A DNA stretch of 64,000 nucleotides from Aerococcus sanguinicola (lineage in GTDB: Bacteria; Bacillota; Bacilli; Lactobacillales; Aerococcaceae): NCBI RefSeq assembly GCF_008726925.1, contig NZ_VYWO01000004.1:62001-126000 (forward strand), written 5' to 3'. How positions within the stretch are numbered: position 1 is the first letter of the stretch; each line of letters opens with the position of its first letter. The position numbers and the translations under genes are program-made. Positions 57,388-64,000 of this stretch are shown here, one piece after another. Under the pieces are notes generated by a model. The model searched no databases. It saw only the letters and a list, made by a program, of their open reading frames with translations, and was not told the DNA's origin.

Positions 57388-57702
57388 TTAGCTCCTGTAG
57401 TCATCGAGGTCGACCAAAACCATGGAGACAAAGGAGCGGTCAGGATCAAAGCGAAAGCCCTCGTCGTCAGGCAAGAAGGCTTCTAAGGATAAGGTATTGA
57501 TTGAAGTCGGCTCAGGTAAAGCTTGCCCACGATCTAAATAATCTACTAAATGAAGGCCCAGGCAGTCGCTCGCCATATAGAGCGCATCAGGAATATCCGC
57601 CCCTTGAGTGATCGCTCTGGGAATATCGGGAAATACAATTGAAAAGGGAATATTGCTTTCATCAGGACTATAGTAAAACAAGGCAGGATAGGCTCGTAAC
57701 AT
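57388..57702 (-). CDS. HicB-like protein without HicA partner
   Basis: This 104-residue protein has the HicB antitoxin-like fold. YPALFYYSPDESNIPFSIVFPDIP is followed by TQGADIPDALYMASDCLGLHL, then the closing TINTLS-like strand and FVSMVLVDLDDY. Classical HicB proteins neutralise HicA mRNA interferases and carry a C-terminal DNA-binding domain; this one has none, and no hicA is adjacent. It may be an orphan protein with another role. GGGAG precedes the ATG. It lies next to the CRISPR array. Confidence 0.8.
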   Translation of the reverse strand: MLRAYPALFYYSPDESNIPFSIVFPDIPRAITQGADIPDALYMASDCLGLHLVDYLDRGQALPEPTSINTLSLEAFLPDDEGFRFDPDRSFVSMVLVDLDDYRS

Positions 57703-57802
57703 ATGGGCTCCCTTCTTAAACTTACAGGGTCAAATTTAATACATATAGCCGGTAAAGAGGGAAGAAGCTGGCAAAAATTTTCCACACTTTGTTAGCTGGT
57801 TA

Positions 57803-58135
57803 GGATCACCCCCGCGTATGCGGGAAGAAGCACCTTATCCGTTGAGCGGTAGTTGCCCAAAGAGGATCACCCCCGCGTGTGCGGGAAGAAGGTAAGAGTG
57901 GCAGTTTGAGAATCCAAACGATTGGGATCACCCCCGCGTGTGCGGGAAGAAGGCTGAAGGGTACTGCTCTACGATAGTCCGCACAGGATCACCCCCGCGT
58001 GTGCGGGAAGAAGGCTGAAGGGTACTGCTCTACGATAGTCCGCACAGGATCACCCCCGCGTGTGCGGGAAGAAGCTAGTTTTCTCATCGCTATTTCTCCT
58101 TCTTAAGGGATCACCCCCGCGTGTGCGGGAAGAAG
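57803..58135 (-). CRISPR. Type I-E-like CRISPR array, 6 repeats, no cas genes
   Basis: Six 28-base repeats begin at 57803, 57864, 57925, 57986, 58047 and 58108. Each begins GGATCACCCCCGCG and ends GCGGGAAGAAG. All five spacers are 33 bases. Spacers 3 (57953-57985) and 4 (58014-58046) are identical. The first repeat has A instead of G in its centre. Read on the minus strand the repeats end GGGGGTGATCC, the usual I-E crRNA orientation, which puts the variant repeat at the trailer end and the leader at the right. No cas gene lies in the window. Confidence 0.95.
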
Positions 58136-58280
58136 ACTAAAAGAAGTTGATAAAATCAAATTTTTTATTCGATCCCTGGACCGTTTTCATTCACTTTATC
58201 ATTTCCCCTACACTTACTATAAGGCATTTCCCCACTTTTATCCAAGATAAGCCATGCCTAGTGACTGATTTCCTAGCGTC
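58136..58280. other. Presumed CRISPR leader region
   Basis: AT-rich sequence adjoining the right-hand repeat (with AAAATCAAATTTTTTATTCGA) and no gene. It would be the leader if the array is read on the minus strand. A CCAAGATAAGCC stretch and short pyrimidine tracts are the only other features. Confidence 0.4.
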
Positions 58281-58664
58281 TTATTCGATCCACAATTTTC
58301 GGGAGATAAAGTTCCAGGCCATCACGAGGACAGTCGCAAGGACTTTGGCTAGGAGGTAGAAGAGGCCTAGTTTCTCAACGAAGGCCCACATAAAGACCTG
58401 GTTGAGGATGAGCCCGACAACTGACAAGGTCACAAACAAGACTAATTCCTGGATTCGCTCTTCCTTGGAAAACCGGCTCACGAAAACATAGCGCATGGAG
58501 GCCAAATAATTAAAGATCGTGGCGACCACGAAAGCAATCCCGGCTGATAGCAGGTAGTGGACATGGCCCCACTCGGTGAGGGCAGTTAACAAGGCAAAGT
58601 CGATCATCGTCGCGATGACACCGATCAAGCCAAAACGAATGATCTGTTGAATAATTTTTTGCAC
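58281..58664 (-). CDS. GtrA-family membrane protein
   Basis: This 127-residue protein has four helices. It begins IQQIIRFGLIGVIATMIDFALLTAL and contains VVATIFNYLASMRYVF, the GtrA signature. GtrA proteins are thought to flip polyprenyl-phosphate sugars used for surface glycosylation. It is divergent from the YfhO gene and, with the nearby GT2-GtrA fusion, points to lipid-linked sugar donors here. Confidence 0.9.
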   Translation of the reverse strand: MQKIIQQIIRFGLIGVIATMIDFALLTALTEWGHVHYLLSAGIAFVVATIFNYLASMRYVFVSRFSKEERIQELVLFVTLSVVGLILNQVFMWAFVEKLGLFYLLAKVLATVLVMAWNFISRKLWIE

Positions 58665-58801
58665 GTTAGATCCTCTTTTCTCAATCTTTTACAATAGAGC
58701 TATTTTAGCACAAAGGCCTGGGATTCTTATGGCTTTTAGGAAAGTTTAAAATAAAATTTGCTATACTTATTCTTATAGACTAAGTTGGAGGCCGAACGTT
58801 C

Positions 58802-61369
58802 ATGATAATTTCTTCACTCAAAAAACATCAGACCCTTATCCTAAGTTTTCTTTTAGCCCTGCTGGTGCAAGTTGCGATTTACTACCGGCTAGACATCACC
58901 CCTTTTGGTGACCAGTCCCTGTTGGTCACGGATATGAATGGTCAGTATGTGGCTTACTTCGCCTATCTCAAGAATGCCTTGCTAGGCCAGGATAGCCTCC
59001 TCTATTCCTTCTCTAAAACTATGTCCGGGAATATGATTGGACTGACCAATTATTACCTGCTCAGTCCCTTTAACCTGGTCTTCCTCTTCTTTCCGCTTCA
59101 GGCCTTTCCTCTGGCTATTACAGTCGTCACTAGCCTGAAGCTCGCCACAGCCAGCGCCGCCATGACCTGGCTATTGACCAAGCGCAAGCTACAAGCTTGG
59201 GCGGCACTCGCCCTGGGACTGGCTTACGGCCTATCTGCCTATCTCATGGCCTACCAGCAAAATATTATGTGGCTAGAAGCTTGCATCCTCTTTCCTTTCT
59301 TAATTTTTGCCTTAGACCGCTTATTCAAGGAAGATAAATGGCAGGCTTACACCCTGGTCTTGGCCTTAGCCCTCCTCAACAATTATTATATGGGAGCTAT
59401 CCTCTGCCTCTTCTCCCTCATCTACTTTATCTGCTGGTGCCTCAGCGCTTTCACCTGTCCTGGGTCTTGGCAGGCAATCAAGAGGGCTTTTAAAGCGTTC
59501 GTCCCTGCCTCCCTCCTTGCTGGCGCTATGGCCTGTCTAACACTCATCCCCAGTCTCCTCTCCCTCCAAGGGGGTAAGGCTGGCTTTGATCCAAGCCAAC
59601 TGGTCGATTTTCATTCACAATTTTCTTTTTTAGATTTTTCCAGCAAGCTTGTGATTGGCGCCTTCCAAGCCGGGGATACCAAGTCCGGTTTGGCTAATAT
59701 TTTTGTGCCGAGCCTCATTCTTTTAGTTAGCCTGGCGGGTCTCTTCAACCCCGCCATGAGCCGGGCAAAGAAAGTCAGAGGAGGGCTCCTCCTGCTCAGC
59801 CTCTACCTCTCGATGAAGTTTTTCAATCTCAATTTAATCTGGCATGGCTTCAATGAGCCCACCTGGTTTCCCTTCCGCTACAGCTTCCTCTTCAGTGGGC
59901 TTTTAGTCCTGATGGCAGGGGAAGAGCTAAAGGCCCGTCACTTCTCTTTGTGGTGCTATGGCCTGGCTTTCGCCCTCCTTACTGGCCTGGCATGGCGCAT
60001 TGGCCAAGCCCACTATCCTTATTTGGGACGGACGGATATCCTAACGAGTCTCGCTTGTTTGGGCCTCGGCCTGGTCCTCCTCTCTGCTCGAAACTTGCTG
60101 CGCCAGCCTTCAAGCCAGCAGGTTTTCGGCCTCGGTCTGGTCCTTCTCGTCGCTTATGAGACCTTCACTAATGGCTACTACACCCTCAATAAGATGGGCT
60201 ACCAACCAGCCCAGGCCTTTAGTCAATTTGTGAGTCGCTACCAGGCCCCCATCCAAGACTTGAAGGCCAAGCATCCTGGCCCCTACCGCCTGGAGAAGAA
60301 CCAACACTATGCCAATAACGACCCCCTCCTCCTCAACTATCCGGGGCTTTCCCACTATAGTTCCAATGAAAGGGCTGAGGTCATCGAGGTCATGGGCAAG
60401 CTCGGCTTCCACGACAATGGGAACTGGGCCCGCTTTGCCTATGGGTCGACCTTAGCAGCCAACCAGTGGATGGGCCTGCGCTATCTCCTGAGCGACCACC
60501 CCCTCCTCGGCCTCAGCCTGGGCCAAAAGCAAGGAGACCTCTATCTCTATGAGAACCCCCTCGCCTTCCCCTTGGCTTATGAAATCACCCCAGACAGAAG
60601 CTTCCGCAACCCCAGTCAAAGCTTCGCCTTCCAGAATGAGCTCTTTGCCTATACCACTGGCCTTGAGGATTACTACCAGCCCTTAGCAGCCAATGCCTTG
60701 ACGGTCCGCTTGGAAAATGTTCGCGCCAGTGAAAGCAAGGGCCAAATCCGCTACAGCCGCTTAGATCCCAAGAAGCCTGGGCGGATCCACTATCAGATCC
60801 GAAAGTCCCCCGACCAAATCGTCAATTACCAATTCCAAGCCAAGCCTGTTGGTCCAGGCCTAGAGATCTACCACGACCAGGTCTTTAGCCATATCAACCT
60901 AGGCAAGAAGAACCACACCCTCCACAGCTATGACCAGAATACGGACAGGGTGGACATCACGGTCAGCTTCCACGAAGACAAGCTGGCAGATCCCCAACCG
61001 AACTTCTACCTCTCCAGCCGGCAACAGACACAGGAAATGGCCCAGGTCGCCCAAGCCAATGCCCTAACTATTGAAGACTTCTCGCCGACCGCTATCCGAG
61101 GCCGGACCAAGGGGCAAGCCCAGGGATCCCGGCTCTTCTTCAGTCTCCCCTATGACAAGGGCTGGCATGCCTTTGTCGATGGGCGCTACACCCCCGTCCA
61201 CCGTGAAGCCCAATACTTCTTGGGCCTTGACCTCGGCCCAGGCCCCCACCAGGTCCAATTGATCTTTATCCCCAGAGGGCTTATCTTAGGAGGAGCTATC
61301 AGCCTGGTCTCGATCTTTATCTTCCTAAAAAGCCTCAATAAGAAAAAAGGTCTTAAAAGCAGCAAATAA
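58802..61369 (+). CDS. YfhO-family membrane protein (glycosylation-related)
   Basis: This 855-residue protein has about thirteen helices in its first 550 residues and a large extracytoplasmic C-terminal domain, then a last helix. FGDQSLLVTDMNGQYVAYFAYLK in the first loop and GLSAYLMAYQQNIMWLEACILFP are family hallmarks. YfhO proteins are required for glycosylation of lipoteichoic acid in Gram-positive bacteria, working with a GT2 such as CsbB. The GT2-GtrA gene directly follows, supporting that role. GGAGG lies just before the start. Confidence 0.9.
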   Translation: MIISSLKKHQTLILSFLLALLVQVAIYYRLDITPFGDQSLLVTDMNGQYVAYFAYLKNALLGQDSLLYSFSKTMSGNMIGLTNYYLLSPFNLVFLFFPLQAFPLAITVVTSLKLATASAAMTWLLTKRKLQAWAALALGLAYGLSAYLMAYQQNIMWLEACILFPFLIFALDRLFKEDKWQAYTLVLALALLNNYYMGAILCLFSLIYFICWCLSAFTCPGSWQAIKRAFKAFVPASLLAGAMACLTLIPSLLSLQGGKAGFDPSQLVDFHSQFSFLDFSSKLVIGAFQAGDTKSGLANIFVPSLILLVSLAGLFNPAMSRAKKVRGGLLLLSLYLSMKFFNLNLIWHGFNEPTWFPFRYSFLFSGLLVLMAGEELKARHFSLWCYGLAFALLTGLAWRIGQAHYPYLGRTDILTSLACLGLGLVLLSARNLLRQPSSQQVFGLGLVLLVAYETFTNGYYTLNKMGYQPAQAFSQFVSRYQAPIQDLKAKHPGPYRLEKNQHYANNDPLLLNYPGLSHYSSNERAEVIEVMGKLGFHDNGNWARFAYGSTLAANQWMGLRYLLSDHPLLGLSLGQKQGDLYLYENPLAFPLAYEITPDRSFRNPSQSFAFQNELFAYTTGLEDYYQPLAANALTVRLENVRASESKGQIRYSRLDPKKPGRIHYQIRKSPDQIVNYQFQAKPVGPGLEIYHDQVFSHINLGKKNHTLHSYDQNTDRVDITVSFHEDKLADPQPNFYLSSRQQTQEMAQVAQANALTIEDFSPTAIRGRTKGQAQGSRLFFSLPYDKGWHAFVDGRYTPVHREAQYFLGLDLGPGPHQVQLIFIPRGLILGGAISLVSIFIFLKSLNKKKGLKSSK

Positions 61370-61437
61370 TTAACCTATTTCAACCATTCATTGTATAATA
61401 GAACAAATTCACTGTACTTATGGAAGGAGATTTATTC

Positions 61438-62511
61438 ATGGTAAATGCTCACGAGCAAGCAATTATCATTCCCTCGCTCGATCCCGACCAACGTTTATTA
61501 GACCTGGTGGCTAATATCCGCCAAGGCCACGATAGCCAGCTCTTTATTGTTGTCGTCAATGATGGGAGTGATCCGTCCTATGACACATACTTTGACCAGC
61601 TCAAAGCCTATCCCCGCCTTAAAATTTTAAAGCACGATCAAAACTACGGGAAGGGCCGGGCCCTTAAGACAGCCTTTCGTTATTTACTCGATGAACAAAA
61701 GCAAATCCAGTCAGCCGTCACCATCGATTCGGATGGCCAGCATACCTTTGAAGATATGATGGCCTGTCTGAAAAGAGCCCAAGAAGAACCTGAAGCCTTT
61801 ATTTTTGGTGCGCGTCACTTTGGCGAAGATGTGCCCTTAAGAAGCAAGTTTGGCAACATTATGACCCGCAAGCTGCTCAAGTTCCTCACCGGCATGAATC
61901 TGGAAGACACCCAGACCGGTCTGCGCGTTATTCCTAGCCAGTATTTTGAGCCCTTGCTAGCAGTCGAAGGCGACCGTTTCGAATATGAGATGAACATGAT
62001 CCTCTTCGCTAAGAAGCACCAGATTCCTATCATTGAGGTAGCCATTTCAACGATTTACCTGGACGACAATGCTTCGTCTCACTTTAAGGTGCTGAGAGAT
62101 TCTTTTGCCATCTATTCGGTCTTTTTGAAGTATGTGGCAGCCTCCCTGGTCTCTTTTTTGATTGATCTGGCCTGCTTTGCTATCTGCTTAGCTCTAATTG
62201 GTAAGCAAGATTTCACTGCAATTACCACAGCGACCGTCATCGCCCGCTGTATCTCCGCCCTGGCAAATTATGTGATGAACCGACTGGTGGTTTTCCGTGC
62301 GAATTCGCGGCAGAGCCTGCTCAAGTACGGCCTTTTGGTAATGTTTCAAATGTTATCTTCCAGCTTACTGGTGACAGCCTTCACCCATTGGATCAGCTTC
62401 CTTCCCACCACGCTCATTAAGGTATTCGTCGACTCTTTCCTTTTTATCTTGAATTACTATATCCAGAAGCATTTTATTTTCCATACAAAGGAGCACTCAG
62501 ATGGCCTTTAG
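61438..62511 (+). CDS. GT2 glycosyltransferase fused to a GtrA domain
   Basis: This 357-residue fusion has a DPMS-like GT2 domain at residues 1 to about 215: IIIPSLDPDQRLLDLV, NDGSDPSYDTYF, YGKGRALKTAFRYLL and TIDSDGQHTF. A GtrA domain of four helices follows (about 225-355), with FLIDLACFAICLAL and NYVMNRLVVF. Such enzymes load a sugar on undecaprenyl phosphate and may also flip it. I start at the ATG at 61438 with AAGGAGA upstream; an ATG 18 bases earlier overlaps that site. The downstream gene overlaps its end by 11 bases. Confidence 0.92.
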   Translation: MVNAHEQAIIIPSLDPDQRLLDLVANIRQGHDSQLFIVVVNDGSDPSYDTYFDQLKAYPRLKILKHDQNYGKGRALKTAFRYLLDEQKQIQSAVTIDSDGQHTFEDMMACLKRAQEEPEAFIFGARHFGEDVPLRSKFGNIMTRKLLKFLTGMNLEDTQTGLRVIPSQYFEPLLAVEGDRFEYEMNMILFAKKHQIPIIEVAISTIYLDDNASSHFKVLRDSFAIYSVFLKYVAASLVSFLIDLACFAICLALIGKQDFTAITTATVIARCISALANYVMNRLVVFRANSRQSLLKYGLLVMFQMLSSSLLVTAFTHWISFLPTTLIKVFVDSFLFILNYYIQKHFIFHTKEHSDGL

Positions 62512-64000
62512 TTTCTTTATCCTAGCAAGTTTTGGCGTGTGTTTAAGCCTGAAACGTTGGGCAGGTTTGGCCCTTGAGACGACGCTTATTCTAACCATTA
62601 GCCTAGAGACCTGCCTCTTATTTCTCCTGGCACTCGGCCAAGAGCTCAGTCTAGGCTTCTACCTGGTCAATGTTCTAGGCTGCCTCTTGTTATTGGTCCA
62701 CTTGAGCCAATTCATCCTCAAGCCCTCATTCCATTGGCCCAAAAACCTGACCCCACAGTTTATCTTCTGGGGGCTTTTTCTTATGTATGCCATCGTCCTC
62801 ATCGGGACCCACTTTACCCATTATGATAATTTCTCCCACTGGGCCCGCATCGTTAAGTTTTTGACCCTAGAAGGCCGGCTGGTCCAGGAGGGGGATTCCT
62901 TCATCAGCTTTACCTCCTATCCCCCTGGCAGCGCCCTCTATCTGAGCTATTGGATGCAGGGCCTCCCCCTCCGCGATGACCTCATGTTAATCGGACAGAA
63001 CCTGATCAACTTTGCCTGTGTCTGGCCCCTGGTCGGCTTAGTCAAGGGCTCCCAGGCGAAGCAACACCTAGCAAGCGGCATGGCCCTCGTCTTTATCGGG
63101 ATCCTGAACCTGCTCGATTATGGCGCAGGCAAGATCCTATACACTTCCCTCTTAGTGGACTTCCTCCTCCCCCTCCTGGCTTTGGCTGCTGTCACTTCCC
63201 TCTACCGCCACCGCCAGAACTTTGGCCAGCTGAGCTTTATTACGGCCGTGATGACCAGCTTTCTCATCCTTATCAAAAACAGCGGCATCTTCTTTGTGCT
63301 CCTTATTATCGGCTACTATGCTTATCTGGTCTGGACCAAGCACCGGTCCAGGTTTAAAGTCGGACTGCTGGCAGGCGCCTGCCCCTTGCTCACGCTCAGT
63401 CTATGGAACCAGTATGTGAGCCAGACCTTCAGCCAAGTCAGTAAGCACAGCATGAACCTGGCCTCCTATGAAAAAATCCTGGGCGAGAAGAGCCTAGCTG
63501 ACATCCAGGCCATCAGCAGCCGCTTCCTCCAACATTTCTTAAAAGAAGACCTCCCAAGTAACCAAGCCCTCTATCTCTTCCTCGCCCTCTGCCTAGCTGG
63601 CTTCCTCCTTAACCACTTTGCCCAAGCAAAACGGGCAAAAGTAAGCCAGGGCCTTGCCATCATGTTAGGGATTCTTTTGGCTTATATCCTGAGTCTCTAT
63701 GCCATGTACCTCTTCTCCATGCCCCTAAACGAGGCCCTGCGCCTGGCCAGCATCCACCGCTACATGGGAAGCATCCTCTGCTTCCTCTATGGCCTCCTCT
63801 GCCTCGGACTCCTGGTGGTCTGGGACCATCGCTTAGAGCCTCTGCCCAAGCGGCCGCTACAAGCTCTGACCCTCCTCTTAGCCCTCCTGACCCTCGCAAG
63901 CCACAGCTACAAGCTCAGCCAGGTCTATCACTGGGATGACCAGATAGTTGCGGAAACAGTGGCTGTGGTCGGTCAAGAGACCCACTACCATGACGGAAAC
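62501..64000 (+). CDS. GT-C-like membrane protein, C-terminus outside window
   Basis: The frame is open from the ATG at 62501 to the window edge, at least 500 residues. AAAGGAG precedes the ATG, which overlaps the GT2-GtrA stop by 11 bases. At least eleven hydrophobic helices are visible. An extracytoplasmic loop with THYDNFSHWARIVKFL and SFTSYPPGSALYLSYW resembles the acidic and P-P-G motifs of GT-C transferases that use lipid-linked sugars. It probably acts with the GT2-GtrA and YfhO proteins. Function beyond that is inferred. Confidence 0.8.
   Translation, partial: MAFSFFILASFGVCLSLKRWAGLALETTLILTISLETCLLFLLALGQELSLGFYLVNVLGCLLLLVHLSQFILKPSFHWPKNLTPQFIFWGLFLMYAIVLIGTHFTHYDNFSHWARIVKFLTLEGRLVQEGDSFISFTSYPPGSALYLSYWMQGLPLRDDLMLIGQNLINFACVWPLVGLVKGSQAKQHLASGMALVFIGILNLLDYGAGKILYTSLLVDFLLPLLALAAVTSLYRHRQNFGQLSFITAVMTSFLILIKNSGIFFVLLIIGYYAYLVWTKHRSRFKVGLLAGACPLLTLSLWNQYVSQTFSQVSKHSMNLASYEKILGEKSLADIQAISSRFLQHFLKEDLPSNQALYLFLALCLAGFLLNHFAQAKRAKVSQGLAIMLGILLAYILSLYAMYLFSMPLNEALRLASIHRYMGSILCFLYGLLCLGLLVVWDHRLEPLPKRPLQALTLLLALLTLASHSYKLSQVYHWDDQIVAETVAVVGQETHYHDGN

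Noticed and set aside
58147..58359. A 70-residue plus-strand frame beside the CRISPR array
   Set aside because: It overlaps the end of the GtrA gene on the other strand, has no ribosome site and no recognisable sequence.

Overview
The window looks like a chromosomal segment of a Gram-positive bacterium of the Lactobacillales. Aerococcus or a close relative is my best guess. The supporting signs are strong AGGAGG-type ribosome binding sites, T-box leaders, a YSIRK-type signal with an LPQTG sortase anchor, ECF S-components, split ThrE exporters and a mid-GC host that prefers C-ending codons. The genus is inferred from overall character, not from a marker gene.

Layout. 1-9.9 kb holds metabolic and transport genes: the end of a ZIP metal transporter, a rhodanese, trpEG behind a tryptophan T-box, a Gate-domain membrane protein, a probable niacin ECF S-component, and a MetE-like methyltransferase divergent from a LysR regulator. 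An intergenic block of hairpins and 41-bp tandem repeats follows, then a cyclase/DUF4256 pair. 10.0-18.2 kb is one giant LPXTG surface protein (2730 aa) with about twenty G5 repeats. 18.5-28 kb carries a SnoaL-like protein, tRNA hydroxylase TrhO, tRNA-Pro, a DUF4767 lipoprotein, small enzymes, a GT-C membrane protein, carbonic anhydrase and a T-box-controlled brnQ. Two copies of a large structured intergenic repeat lie in this part. 28.1-38.2 kb is a surface-polysaccharide locus (flippase, GT-C, GT2, Wzz-like, Wzy-like, GT4, UDP-glucose dehydrogenase and a divergent GT4) with a tRNA-Arg inside it. 39.9-43.7 kb is an AT-rich arsenic-resistance island (arsR-arsD-arsA-acr3). 43.8-58 kb mixes housekeeping and accessory genes: DUF554, TPM, a LysR remnant, a MerR-TipAS regulator, an EamA transporter, an RlmD-like methyltransferase, LuxS, an aldo/keto reductase, an AEC transporter with a split ThrE exporter, ThiT under a TPP riboswitch, and a lone HicB-like protein. 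A small type I-E-like CRISPR array without cas genes follows at 57.8-58.1 kb. 58.3-64 kb is a second glycan-related cluster (GtrA, YfhO, a GT2-GtrA fusion, and a GT-C-like protein cut by the window edge).

How it fits together. Much of the window builds or decorates the cell surface: two glycan clusters, the G5 adhesin-like protein and several lipoproteins. Amino-acid and vitamin supply is under RNA control: T-boxes on trpEG and brnQ, and a TPP riboswitch on thiT. The least explained material is intergenic. A roughly 175-200 nt element occurs twice with compensatory base changes in its stems. There is also a near-perfect 100-nt hairpin, a six-unit 41-bp tandem array, and a 20-bp sequence that sits at the 3' ends of two unrelated genes.
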